Notes: a model not told the origin generated them from the letters alone. Positions 17,397-25,291 are shown, counted from the first letter of the stretch. The stretch is DNA of 64,000 nt from Paenibacillus sp. JNUCC-31 (GCF_014844075.1 NZ_CP062165.1:124001-188000), one strand, 5' to 3'. Numbers and translations are program-made.

Positions 17397-18413
17397 TCAG
17401 AACCTCCCCTTCCTCTCCGAAAAGTGGGTTGGTTTGTTCCACGTAGGTCCGCCGGATTCAACCCATTCGGCAATGAAATCAATCATCTCCAGCAAACCTA
17501 CTCTCGGATAACCGAATTCGCGAACCGCCTTAGCTGCATTGCTGAGCAGAGCCGTTTCGGATTCGCTTCCCTCAAACGATGCGCTAAGACCAAACCTTTC
17601 GGCAAACTGCTGAGCTGCCCAGCGAACGGACATGGTTTCAGGTCCGGTCACATTCAAAATTTCGGGAGGGCTTTGACACTTAAGCAGGCTCCTTAAGGCA
17701 ATCTCATTGGCATCTCCCTGCCATATCACATTGGCATGCCCCATCGTAAGTGGCACCGACTTGCCTCCATGGACCTTTTTGGCTATTTCGAGCAACACCC
17801 CATAGCGTAAATCAATGGCATAGTTCAAGCGGTACAGGAGCATCGGCGTGCCATACTTATGAGAGAAGAATTCAAATATTCGCTCTCTCCCCAGGGTGGA
17901 TTGTGCATATTCCCCGAGAGGTTCAGGGGGTACTGATTCATCTACTCCGCCGAGACCCACCGGGGTGAAGGGATACACGTTCCCGGAAGAAAAAACGACG
18001 ATACGCGAATCTTTATACTTTTCTGCCACTCTTCCCGGCAAGTACGTATTCATTGCCCATGTATAATACTCTCTGCCCGTTGTACCAAACTTGTTACCAG
18101 CCATATATATGACGTTGTCCGCTGGAGGCAGCTGCATGAACTCTTGATCGTCTAAAAGATCACAGGAAATCGTCTGTACTCCAACGCTTTCAAGATCGTT
18201 CTTCACCTCCTGATCCTGAAATCGGGATACAGCTGTCACCTTCTTGTTCATCCCTCCCGCTTTGATGGCTTGTGCGGCCAATCTCGCAAGACTTGGGCCC
18301 ATCTTCCCGCCTGCGCCTAATATAAGAAGATCCCCGTCCACTTTATGTAAGTCGTTGATTAGCCGATCTGATGCCTCCGAAAGCTTTGCTTCCAATTCAG
18401 CCACGGTCTTCAT
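17397..18413 (-). CDS. NAD-dependent epimerase/dehydratase-family protein lacking the active-site lysine
   Basis: A 338-residue extended SDR. The NAD-binding glycine motif is GAGGKMG (33-39), the strand-4 motif is MAGNKFG, and the serine region is VVFSSGNVYPF (142-145). The catalytic tyrosine is probably Tyr169 in GEYAQSTLGRE, but the lysine expected four residues later is Thr173. Either catalysis differs, or the protein acts in a non-redox way. RYGVLLEIAKKVHGGK and NVIWQGDANEIALRSL are typical of sugar-nucleotide-like epimerases in catabolic operons. First gene of the operon, behind the promoter and palindrome at 18465-18510. Confidence 0.82.
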   Translation of the reverse strand: MKTVAELEAKLSEASDRLINDLHKVDGDLLILGAGGKMGPSLARLAAQAIKAGGMNKKVTAVSRFQDQEVKNDLESVGVQTISCDLLDDQEFMQLPPADNVIYMAGNKFGTTGREYYTWAMNTYLPGRVAEKYKDSRIVVFSSGNVYPFTPVGLGGVDESVPPEPLGEYAQSTLGRERIFEFFSHKYGTPMLLYRLNYAIDLRYGVLLEIAKKVHGGKSVPLTMGHANVIWQGDANEIALRSLLKCQSPPEILNVTGPETMSVRWAAQQFAERFGLSASFEGSESETALLSNAAKAVREFGYPRVGLLEMIDFIAEWVESGGPTWNKPTHFSERKGRF

Positions 18414-18464
18414 CCGAATACGGTCACCTCTCCCTGTTAACTCTCATAATTGGATCATATGTGG

Positions 18465-18483
18465 TTCTTATTTCCAATAAGAA
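18465..18483. promoter_or_regulatory. Perfect operator palindrome TTCTTATT-TCC-AATAAGAA
   Basis: Two perfect 8-bp arms around a 3-bp centre. Its right edge touches the -10 element of the operon promoter (18482-18487), so a bound protein would block RNA polymerase. The GntR-type regulator encoded just upstream is the obvious candidate (inference). Confidence 0.65.
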
Positions 18484-18510
18484 ATTAGCATACACTACGT
18501 TTTCTGTCAA
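18482..18510 (-). promoter_or_regulatory. SigA-type promoter of the 18.4-7.5 kb operon
   Basis: On the minus strand TTGACA (18505-18510), a 17-nt spacer and TAATTT (18482-18487); about 70 nt before the ATG of the epimerase gene. Confidence 0.7.
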
Positions 18511-18540
18511 CTGGTTCTTTTGTAGTTCATATAAAACAAT

Positions 18541-18568
18541 AAAAGCACTACCTCATGGCAGTGCTTTT
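18541..18568 (-). terminator. Terminator of the GntR-SBP regulator gene
   Basis: AAAAGCACT (18541-18549) pairs with AGTGCTTTT (18560-18568). It lies 20 nt after the stop of the regulator gene and before the operon promoter, so the operon is transcribed separately. Confidence 0.8.
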
Positions 18569-18588
18569 CTAAAGCTTCTTTTCGTACT

Positions 18589-19962
18589 TTATAATTTGAG
18601 ACTTTTAGACGGAAGCAACACTTCAGCAAGTCCCTCTTCATCCATTAAATAAGACATGTACTGCTTTAGGCTTTCTCCGAAACGGATCTGAGTTTGCATG
18701 GAAATCGACAGATCCCGATACGTCATGTATTTCGAGCTATAGTCTCGATGAAGTTCCAACCTGGACGGTTTGTTTTCAAGCCCCACTGAATATGTTTCCG
18801 TAATATATCTGCTCGCAGGTAAACTGTATGTGTGCTGCCTAATATAGGTCTGTGCCTCATCTGAAGTGAGATAATTCACAAAGCAGGCTGCCGTATCCTT
18901 TTGGCTCGATTCTGCACTGAGAGCGATGGCTGTAGATAGAAGGAGTGTCCTATCATTCTTGAAATGTGGTAACTGGGCAATATCAAAGGAAAAATCCACA
19001 TTTTTTAGCTCATTCAGCATGTAATATGTGGTTAGCATGACGGATATCTTCTGCTCCTTAAACAACTTCTCGGCTTCAAATTCACCTTGTGCCAAGGCAA
19101 GTGGAAAAATGCCATCCTCTGTCACAAGATCCCTGAGCCATCGTAATCCTTCTGTGGGCAAGCTAGTTCTGTTCTGAGCCGGACTGGAATCCGTCGAAGA
19201 TAGATCGTCCTCATTTTGCATCCAAAAAATCGGCCACCGATTCATGGAAAATAACTGAAAAGCGATACTGTAGCGATGTGGCGCCTTAAGTTCTCTGAGC
19301 AGCGCCGCCAATTCATCCCAGCTCCAGCTGCTATTGGGTTCACCCAGTCTCTTCTCTCTCAGATGCTCCTTGTTGTAACACAAAATAACAGGTGAATATA
19401 TGAAAGGCTTGGCTGCCAAAACACCCGATTCCTTCTCAAAATATGTTGTAAGAAAAGGGTATATAGTGTCGTCTCGATCCTGATCGACCAACAAATCAAG
19501 GTACTTTTTCTCTTGGAATTGGTACATATCCTGCAAGTTGATGGTTAACGCATCGACAATCCCTAGTTTGACAAGATTGGCGATACTGTCTGAATTCATA
19601 TAAGGAAGCTCAATGGTCTCCACATGAATATGTGGGTGTTTCTCGTGGAATCGCTTAATGAGTTCCTCCATCCCTGCTTCTTTATAAAGTGAGGGATATA
19701 CACCAAAACGAATGGTTTCCCTCGAAGTAGGCTTTGCCACCTGCGTGCCCACCCTGGGAATTTTAATGATCAATCCCTCCTGTACAAGCTCCTCCAGAAC
19801 GTATCTCACGGAGTTTTTACTTAGCTTGTACTGTTCTGTTAGTGCTAGCTCAGAAGGCAGAAATTCTCCCGGACTGTAGGTTCCGGAGTTCATTTTTTGC
19901 TTCAGATCGGCAGACATATGTCTCGTTCTAGTCTGAAAAGTATGACGATCTATTTTCGCCAT
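18589..19962 (-). CDS. GntR winged helix fused to an extracellular-type solute-binding domain
   Basis: About 457 residues. Residues 5-75 form a GntR helix-turn-helix (YSPGEFLPSELALTEQYKLSKNSVRYVLEELVQEGLI). From about residue 85 the chain is a type-1 ABC solute-binding fold: IRFGVYPSLYKEAGMEELIKR begins it and VNYLTSDEAQTYIRQHTYSLPASR is near the hinge end. There is no signal peptide or lipobox, so the sensor domain is cytoplasmic. This replaces the LacI/UTRA-type effector domain usually joined to such DNA-binding domains. Start taken at ATG 19962 behind AGGTGG; GTG 19974 is possible. It sits just upstream of an operon that encodes a separate solute-binding protein, so it probably reads the imported sugar inside the cell. 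Confidence 0.85.
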   Translation of the reverse strand: MAKIDRHTFQTRTRHMSADLKQKMNSGTYSPGEFLPSELALTEQYKLSKNSVRYVLEELVQEGLIIKIPRVGTQVAKPTSRETIRFGVYPSLYKEAGMEELIKRFHEKHPHIHVETIELPYMNSDSIANLVKLGIVDALTINLQDMYQFQEKKYLDLLVDQDRDDTIYPFLTTYFEKESGVLAAKPFIYSPVILCYNKEHLREKRLGEPNSSWSWDELAALLRELKAPHRYSIAFQLFSMNRWPIFWMQNEDDLSSTDSSPAQNRTSLPTEGLRWLRDLVTEDGIFPLALAQGEFEAEKLFKEQKISVMLTTYYMLNELKNVDFSFDIAQLPHFKNDRTLLLSTAIALSAESSQKDTAACFVNYLTSDEAQTYIRQHTYSLPASRYITETYSVGLENKPSRLELHRDYSSKYMTYRDLSISMQTQIRFGESLKQYMSYLMDEEGLAEVLLPSKSLKL

Positions 19963-20036
19963 GGGCCGTTCCACCTATCCTCTTCATCTTTTTATGTTTT
20001 AGCTATATTTCATTATATATCCTGATAATTACTTTT

Positions 20037-20045
20037 ATTATACCA
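20037..20045 (-). promoter_or_regulatory. Extended -10 promoter of the GntR-SBP gene
   Basis: Minus-strand TGGTATAAT, i.e. a perfect TATAAT with the TG extension, 75 nt before the start codon. No good -35 is seen at the matching distance. Confidence 0.5.
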
Positions 20046-20245
20046 GATATGAACCAGATTCACACGCTGTGAGTAAATTAATTCACTTAATCCATATTGA
20101 AGTTTATCACGCCGGTTTGAATATTTGGATGAAGCTAAATCACAGAAAACTTTTTCCGTTGAAAAGTAGTTTGATCAGAAGATTCCAACTAGGTTTACAA
20201 TGGGTTCTAAACCCTGTACTCCATTTAGGATTTATCGGATTTTTA

Positions 20246-20279
20246 AAAAAAAAACGCCACAAGGTAAGTACCTCTGGCA
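20246..20279 (-). terminator. Terminator of the HxlR gene at 20371
   Basis: Minus-strand stem of GCCAGAGGTA with TACCTTGTGGC, followed by a run of ten T. The rest of the 19963-20370 gap holds only the GntR-SBP promoter region and no convincing gene. Confidence 0.8.
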
Positions 20280-20370
20280 TTTAAGAAGAGATTAAATTTG
20301 TTAAGTCGTTTGAATCAGGCACTACTCTAGTACGATTACAAAGGTATTCATCAAACAGTGACTTAGACAT

Positions 20371-20769
20371 TCACACCGAATCCATCATGGATTCAACCAC
20401 GTTTTCTGTCTGTCTGGAAGTATCGTTTGATAAATTTTTATATGTCTCTCCCCAGATTTTCATTTCCATAATGATCGGCACTAATGTGCGTCCGAATTCC
20501 GATAGCGAATATTCCACTTTAGGAGGAACTTGAGGGTACACTTCACGATGTACGATGCCGTCTTCTTCAAGCTCTCGAAGCTGCAGCGTCAACATTCTCT
20601 GCGTAATGGTCGGACATATTCTGCGAAACTCGTTAAATCGTATGGGGCCTTCAATCATATGGTACAAAAGTACACCTTTCCACTTGCCTCCGATAACATC
20701 CAACGTATACTCGACGGGACAACCTTCTTCATTCGGGCAATGGCCGTATCCCGATTTGCGGTCACGCAT
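20371..20769 (-). CDS. HxlR-family transcriptional regulator
   Basis: A 132-residue HxlR protein: CPVEYTLDVIGGKWKGVLLYH contains the N-terminal cysteine and the GGKWK turn typical of electrophile- or oxidant-sensing members; the recognition helix is TITQRMLTLQLRELEEDGI, and the wing VYPQVPPKVEYSLSEFG. Another cysteine (GHCPNEEG) is near the N-terminus and a third in RRICPTI. The gene is divergent from an MDR oxidoreductase, the standard arrangement for an HxlR activator or repressor of a detoxifying reductase. Start ATG 20769 has AGAGGAGG upstream. Confidence 0.9.
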   Translation of the reverse strand: MRDRKSGYGHCPNEEGCPVEYTLDVIGGKWKGVLLYHMIEGPIRFNEFRRICPTITQRMLTLQLRELEEDGIVHREVYPQVPPKVEYSLSEFGRTLVPIIMEMKIWGETYKNLSNDTSRQTENVVESMMDSV

Positions 20770-20828
20770 GTTTGTATCCTCCTCTTTTAACGGTATACAA
20801 ATTGATACTACATCACACTATTATGCGT

Positions 20829-20843
20829 ACTATTCATGATAGT
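20829..20843. promoter_or_regulatory. Candidate HxlR operator ACTAT-N5-ATAGT
   Basis: Perfect 5-bp arms midway between the divergent HxlR and MDR genes, with further TATAC repeats around it (20793 and 20847). The arms are short, so this is tentative. Confidence 0.35.
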
Positions 20844-20905
20844 TACTATACGTTATATTACAACCAGAAAGCAATAAGTGATATACATTCAAGGAGGAAA
20901 TGACA

Positions 20906-21940
20906 ATGTCAAACCGACAAATGAAAGCCATCGGCTTGCTGAACTATCTACCCATTGAGCATCCTGAGAGTTTGCTGGACGTTATGATGGATGTACCTGA
21001 ACCTACAGGGAGAGACTTACTGATCCGAGTCAAAGCCATTTCTGTCAATCCCGTCGACGTCAAAGTACGCGCTCCTAAAAATCGAACCGAAAATACGCCA
21101 AAGGTCCTCGGTTGGGACGTCGCAGGTGTCGTGGAACAAGTTGGACCGGAATCTTCGCTGTTCGAACCCGGCGATGAAGTATATTATGCCGGCAGCATTG
21201 CCCGTCCTGGGGGAAATAGCGAACTTCATCTCGTTGATGAAAGAATCGTCGGTTTTAAACCGGCAACACTAAATTTTGCGCACGCAGCCGCTCTGCCGTT
21301 AACCGCTATCACTGCTTGGGAAGGATTATTTGATCGTTTGGGCGTGTCTGCTGCCACCGAGCGCAACGAAGGCAAAACGATTTTGATTATCGGGGCGGCG
21401 GGGGGTGTGGGTTCTATCGCGACACAACTGGCCAAACACGCCGGTTTGACCGTCATCGGCACGGCTTCACGCCCGGAATCGGCTGAGTGGGCCAAAAATA
21501 TGGGAGCCGACCATATCATCAATCATTACGAAGCATTTCTCCCTCAGCTCAAAGCGCTGGGCTTGGAACTCGTTGACTATATTTTCTGCCTAAACAGTAC
21601 AGAGAAGCATTGGGTCAATATGGCTGAGGCCATAGCTCCTCAAGGGAAAATCTGCTCCATTGTGGAGACGGATGAGCTGCTCGATCTGACCTTGCTGAAA
21701 AACAAAAGCGTCACTTTTGCCTGGGAACTGATGTTCACCAGACCGTTGTTCCAGACTGCGGATATGATTGAACAGCACAACTTGTTAAATGAAGTTTCCC
21801 GTATGATCGATGAAGGTCGCTTACGAACTACGGTTGCCCAGATCCTCTCTCCCATCAATGCAGCTAATTTGCGTAAAGCCCATGGAATACTAGAAGAAGG
21901 ACGTATGACAGGTAAAATCGTGATTGAGAACTTTGAGTAA
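20906..21940 (+). CDS. Zinc-independent MDR oxidoreductase (quinone reductase/ZADH type)
   Basis: About 344 residues of the quinone-oxidoreductase branch of the MDR superfamily. The GroES-like half has VKAISVNPVDVKVRAP and VLGWDVAGVVEQVGPE; the NADPH-binding half has ILIIGAAGGVGSIATQLAKHAG. It would reduce alpha,beta-unsaturated carbonyls or quinones with NADPH. No structural zinc cysteines are seen. Start taken at ATG 20906, 8 nt behind AGGAGG; the upstream ATG at 20900 is only 2 nt from it. Divergent from the HxlR regulator, so probably induced by the same reactive compounds. Confidence 0.9.
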   Translation: MSNRQMKAIGLLNYLPIEHPESLLDVMMDVPEPTGRDLLIRVKAISVNPVDVKVRAPKNRTENTPKVLGWDVAGVVEQVGPESSLFEPGDEVYYAGSIARPGGNSELHLVDERIVGFKPATLNFAHAAALPLTAITAWEGLFDRLGVSAATERNEGKTILIIGAAGGVGSIATQLAKHAGLTVIGTASRPESAEWAKNMGADHIINHYEAFLPQLKALGLELVDYIFCLNSTEKHWVNMAEAIAPQGKICSIVETDELLDLTLLKNKSVTFAWELMFTRPLFQTADMIEQHNLLNEVSRMIDEGRLRTTVAQILSPINAANLRKAHGILEEGRMTGKIVIENFE

Positions 21941-22040
21941 GTAATTCGAAACCAATTTACCGCTTAGGACGTCTCCGCAAACGAATCATAGAAAGAATCT
22001 GTTTATGAATATATCTTTCGCGATATTATACTATTCTCCA

Positions 22041-22120
22041 GTTAGTTGAACATAAGCAGCCGATCACATTGATCAGCTGCTTCCTTGGTATTATTGTGCT
22101 GTCGTTCCCCGTTAGTTGAT
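22041..22120. repeat. Dispersed hairpin repeat, family B copy 2 (complete)
   Basis: The clearest copy: GTTAGTTGA occurs as a direct repeat at 22041 and 22111, exactly 70 bp apart, enclosing the hairpin AGCAGCCGATCA...TGATCAGCTGCT (22055-22081) and the spacer CCTTGGTATTATTGTGCTGT. It lies between the convergent 3' ends of the MDR gene and the gene at 22149, and could terminate both. Confidence 0.8.
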
Positions 22121-22148
22121 TAATAAAAAATGTTACCTTGTCTTTAAC

Positions 22149-22700
22149 TTATCCCCGATTATGATCTAGCCCTTGCCCCAAATAAGTCTTTTGAGGTAAA
22201 TCCATATTGTTGTGTAATTCAGAAATTTCTGAACGAAAAATATCCTGTGTTTTAATAGTGAGTATATATCCATTTATAGTGTTAGCAATCATCTCAATCT
22301 CAGATAAATTGTATGAATCCATATCCTTTTTCGAAATGATCACTTGCTTAGCAAGCACTTCTGATAAAGAAAAGATAATTTGTTTCTTTACATCGTCATT
22401 TAAATCTTCAAACAGGAGTACAAGGTTTTCAAGGTCATCCTGGTTACCCTTCATCAAACTGGGGGATTGTATATCAATATATTCAGGGGATGAAGACTTG
22501 ATAGCATAAATCTCAATGATGTCATCGATTTTAAATTCATAGTGTATGCCTTCTTCTGTTTCAACAAATAAGTAGCCCTCATTTAATTCTTTAGAAACAC
22601 CACGGAAAAATTCATCTTGATTATTAATTTTAAGTACTACAGAACGTTGTTCTTTAACTGTCATCTTAATAAATTGTCTCTTATTCATCATATTATGCAA
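22149..22700 (-). CDS. Hypothetical protein, 183 aa
   Basis: I do not recognise the family. The N-terminal 75 residues look like a small beta-barrel (VVLKINNQDEFFRGVSKELN, GYLFVETEEGIHYEFKIDDI); the remainder is helical and acidic (DDLENLVLLFEDLNDDVKKQ) with a KKDMDSYNLSEIEMIANTINGY segment. No signal peptide or membrane helix. TTG at 22700 is the best start because AAGGGAGG lies 8 nt upstream; the first ATG would be 17 nt away. It stands alone between a family B repeat and a broken gene, in a stretch of accessory character. Likely expressed, function unknown. Confidence 0.6.
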   Translation of the reverse strand: MHNMMNKRQFIKMTVKEQRSVVLKINNQDEFFRGVSKELNEGYLFVETEEGIHYEFKIDDIIEIYAIKSSSPEYIDIQSPSLMKGNQDDLENLVLLFEDLNDDVKKQIIFSLSEVLAKQVIISKKDMDSYNLSEIEMIANTINGYILTIKTQDIFRSEISELHNNMDLPQKTYLGQGLDHNRG

Positions 22701-22783
22701 TGTGTTACCCTCCCTTTTAGAGATATAGTATTCGTTGTTCCTTTTTGTCCTTGGACTAACTTGTCCGTTAGCTATTCAATCAA

Positions 22784-23043
22784 CTATTCCCCTCTAACAG
22801 CACCTTTAATGTAGTTCTTCGCTTCGGCTAGTGTTGTATGTATAAATTTTATGGAAACATCTACATCTTCTTTTGTTGTCTCATTGTATGGTTGCTTCTG
22901 GCCAATTGAATGAAGCTCCCCGATCAGCTCGTCCCTTAAGAAGGGAGTCCATTTCGCACCTCAATTATAGAGAAACCGTTGACTGCAGTCTTTACAGCAA
23001 ATAAACCAAGCCTTCAATACTCAACATAAACTTGACCTTTCAT
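22784..23043 (-). pseudogene. Broken small gene of unknown function
   Basis: AAAGGGGGGG precedes an ATG at 23043 that begins MKGQVYVEY and then hits an in-frame TGA. Reading continues sensibly as VKTAVNGFSIIEVRNGLPS, and after a frameshift as LRDELIGELHSIGQKQPYNE and KFIHTTLAEAKNYIKGAVRGE before a TAG. Together this would be a protein of about 85 residues. One nonsense change and one frameshift disable it. It fills most of the otherwise empty 22701-23268 interval. Confidence 0.6.
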
Positions 23044-23116
23044 TAAATCCCCCCCTTTTTTCACTAAAAGGTAACTTCCTACTTTATCTTATCAAGACAA
23101 TCCACATATTGGAACT

Positions 23117-23308
23117 AACCTGCCCGTTAGCTTAATGAAATACGGAAAAATAACGATTAGATATACGCCTGTTCGGGAATAGGAACATGTTCTTGTCCAA
23201 TACGGTAATCGGTACAAGTTCTTGTCCCTCGACATCAAACATAAGAAAACACAAAAGAAGCCACCAAATTAGCGACTTCCAATGGAACGATGTTCGTGTC
23301 CTTCGACA
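23117..23308. repeat. Dispersed repeat: solo CCGTTAG motif plus family A copy
   Basis: CCTGCCCGTTAGCTTAATGA (from 23119) is followed at 23183 by a family A element: GTTCTTGTCC at 23189, GTTCTTGTCCC at 23218, then AAAACACAAAAGAAGCCACC, GCGACTTCCAATGG and a last GTTCGTGTCC. The right end lies inside the 3' end of the TetR gene at 23269-23844. Confidence 0.7.
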
Positions 23309-23844
23309 ACTGGGTTCAGCAAATTCCAAAATTGTTCAACCATGACGGATGGCGGATACGGCATCGAACGGATAATCCACCATTCCAATACACCCACTGA
23401 TGCTGAAATTAAAAATTGTACTGTAATGTCTCTGTTCCAGTCTTGATCGAGATTAATTGAATCCAGATGTTCAATCAGACTTTTTCTGAACATGGTCTCC
23501 ATTTGGTTTCGAAATACCATGCTTCCCTTGCTCTTCAACATAATCGAGTAGAAAGAAGCATGCTGCTCCAAATATTCAAAAGTGTGAAGTAGTGCGGTTT
23601 TGGAAGGAAGGTGAACCAGGTCATCTCCAGACATACAATGTCGAAGCAACTGGTTAATCTCATCTGTCATGCATTGCTCGCGTAGGTCGTACTTGTCATC
23701 GAAATGCAAATACACCGTTCCTCGATTGACATTCGCTTCTGCCGCAATTTGATTAATCGTTATACTCTCGAATTCCTTTTCTGACATTAGTCTCATAAAA
23801 GCATCATTAATCGCTTGCCTTGATTTTTGAATACGCTTGGCCAT
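23269..23844 (-). CDS. TetR-family regulator whose C-terminus lies in a dispersed repeat
   Basis: About 191 residues: MAKRIQKSRQAINDAFMRL, recognition region INQIAAEANVNRGTVYLHF and a C-terminal domain with QFLISASVGVLEWWI, typical of the TetR_C_7-like proteins. Start at ATG 23844 because AAAGGGGAGAAGG precedes it; the frame to 23958 overlaps the operator. The last residues (EGHEHRSIGSR) are encoded by the end of a family A repeat, so the original tail was probably replaced. Two TGTTGA-N4-TCAACA palindromes flank the promoter region shared with the divergent SDR gene, which it should repress. Confidence 0.88.
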   Translation of the reverse strand: MAKRIQKSRQAINDAFMRLMSEKEFESITINQIAAEANVNRGTVYLHFDDKYDLREQCMTDEINQLLRHCMSGDDLVHLPSKTALLHTFEYLEQHASFYSIMLKSKGSMVFRNQMETMFRKSLIEHLDSINLDQDWNRDITVQFLISASVGVLEWWIIRSMPYPPSVMVEQFWNLLNPVVEGHEHRSIGSR

Positions 23845-23895
23845 AATCCTTCTCCCCTTTATCTCATCCAAAAAAATGGTCACTTTGAAGTCCTG

Positions 23896-23911
23896 TGTTG
23901 AAAAATCAACA
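23896..23911. promoter_or_regulatory. TetR operator copy 1, TGTTGA-N4-TCAACA
   Basis: Perfect 6-bp arms, identical in arms and spacing to the copy at 23976-23991, 80 bp away; lies in the leader of the TetR gene, 52 nt before its start. Confidence 0.7.
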
Positions 23912-23975
23912 ACTGAGCTCGTTTTAACCATTGAGCCCCATTTATTGCTCTGATACATTCACTATATAAAACATA

Positions 23976-23991
23976 TGTTGATAGATCAACA
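23976..23991. promoter_or_regulatory. TetR operator copy 2, TGTTGA-N4-TCAACA
   Basis: Core of a larger near-palindrome (23971-23996: ACATATGTTGAT, AG, ATCAACATGTGT, one mismatch). It lies 30 nt before the SDR start codon, over the presumed promoter. Confidence 0.75.
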
Positions 23992-24020
23992 TGTGTTCAA
24001 TTGAAGAGGAGGTTTACAAC

Positions 24021-24770
24021 ATGAAACTTACAGGAAATACGATTTTTATTACAGGCGGCGGCTCGGGAATTGGACGTGCGTTAGCAGAAGCCCTCCACCA
24101 TCTTGGAAACAAAGTTATTATCTCTGGTCGACGTAAAGAGCGATTGGATGAGACAATCCAAGCGAATCCCGGTATGTCCGCAGTGGAATTGAATGTACAA
24201 GATCCTGCCAGTATAGAGATGGTTGCAAAGCAGCTAATCGAAGACTTTCCGGATTTGAATGTCTTGATTAACAACGCCGGCATCATACAACCCGATGATG
24301 CGGCGGGAGTGATCGATGAGGATGTTTTGATTTCGACGGTCGAGACAAACTTGTTAGGTCCAATTCGGTTGACTTCTGCATTAATCGTTCATTTGAAGTC
24401 CAAAGAAGAAGCTATTGTCATCAACACGACTTCGATCCTTGGTTTTGTACCGTTAGCCGCAACTGCTATATATTCCGCAACGAAGGCAGCGCTACATACC
24501 TATACGCTGTCCCAAAGATACATGCTTAAAGACACTTCGGTTAAAGTGATAGAAATTGTGCCACCGTGGGTTCAAAGCAACAACGATGAACCGCGTGCGA
24601 TGCCACTTTCGTCATACATTGATGAGACGATAAAGGTACTAGGTACGGATACAGACGAAGTTCTGGTCGAAGAAGCGAAAATATATCGAAATAACCCTGG
24701 CCCGAACGAAGGTATTTTTGTGACCCACCTTAACGATACGATGAAGTCTGAACCTCCAAAGATTCATTAA
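24021..24770 (+). CDS. Short-chain dehydrogenase/reductase (DltE-like)
   Basis: A 249-residue classical SDR. Cofactor motif ITGGGSGIGRAL; NNAG motif VLINNAG; catalytic Ser in INTTSILGF and the YxxxK pair in YSATKAALHTYT. Residue pattern after the first strand (SGRRKERL) favours NADPH. The sequence resembles the DltE/YvrD-like group, for which the substrate is uncertain. Start at ATG 24021 behind GAGGAGG; the longer frame from 23991 starts inside the operator. Divergent from its TetR regulator. Cytoplasmic carbonyl or alcohol oxidoreductase, probably a detoxification function. Confidence 0.9.
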   Translation: MKLTGNTIFITGGGSGIGRALAEALHHLGNKVIISGRRKERLDETIQANPGMSAVELNVQDPASIEMVAKQLIEDFPDLNVLINNAGIIQPDDAAGVIDEDVLISTVETNLLGPIRLTSALIVHLKSKEEAIVINTTSILGFVPLAATAIYSATKAALHTYTLSQRYMLKDTSVKVIEIVPPWVQSNNDEPRAMPLSSYIDETIKVLGTDTDEVLVEEAKIYRNNPGPNEGIFVTHLNDTMKSEPPKIH

Positions 24771-24914
24771 TTTACCTATAATTCAGCGTTTGCTCAAAAG
24801 GTTATGTTTCGTGTCGCCAGATTTGTATTTTCATCTGGAGAAACAATTAAGTGGGTTGGAAAGAAATATGAGTTCCGGCGTGAAACGATTTAGATCACCA
24901 TCAAATCGGAAATG

Positions 24915-25033
24915 ACACATGTTCTTGTCCTTTTCGGTAAAGGAACCAAGTTCTTGTTCTCAGCATGGGACAAGAACTTGGTTCCTTAAAACAAAAAAAG
25001 CGCTATATTGGCGACTTTCAGTGGATTCGGGAC
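24915..25033. repeat. Dispersed repeat, family A copy with perfect 18-bp hairpin
   Basis: GTTCTTGTCC at 24921, then AAGGAACCAAGTTCTTGT (24940-24957) paired perfectly with ACAAGAACTTGGTTCCTT (24970-24987), then AAAACAAAAAAAGCGC and a second, smaller hairpin (GCGCTATATTGGCG). On the minus strand the second hairpin is followed by a T-run, as in an intrinsic terminator. Confidence 0.8.
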
Positions 25034-25291
25034 ACTATTTTTTCTCTCATCGAACGCTTCTCCGTTTTCCCACTTTTTCACCCACACCTTCAGTTGTGAA
25101 CAGTTTCGAATCCCTTCACGCTCAGCGACCACCGTGTCACTTGAACACTCATGATAACATGAAGTTTTTTTTAAGTGTCTACTTAAAGGGGATAATACCA
25201 CTTCAATGGGAATATGTTCGTATCCCGCGACACGGTACGTCTGCTCGGCTTTCATCTTTAATTCCACGGGATATCTCACGTTGTTTGCCAT
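24986..25291 (-). pseudogene. IS3-family OrfA-like remnant, rearranged
   Basis: The ends of the frame look like the helix-turn-helix OrfA of IS3-family elements: MANNVRYPVELKMKAEQTYR at the start and NCSQLKVWVKKWENGEAFDE near the end. The middle is foreign: after AGYEHIPIEVV it reads through a segment containing AGTAGACACT and AAAAAAAACTTCATG, which looks like the terminal region and promoter of an insertion sequence. The tail runs into a family A repeat. No OrfB catalytic part (DDE) is found nearby, so the element is dead. The GGGATACGAACATATTCCC stretch inside it resembles the end motif of family A repeats. Confidence 0.55.

Noticed and set aside
20069..20284. 71-codon plus-strand frame after the GntR-SBP promoter
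   Set aside because: No ribosome binding site, odd composition, and it covers the minus-strand terminator of the HxlR gene.
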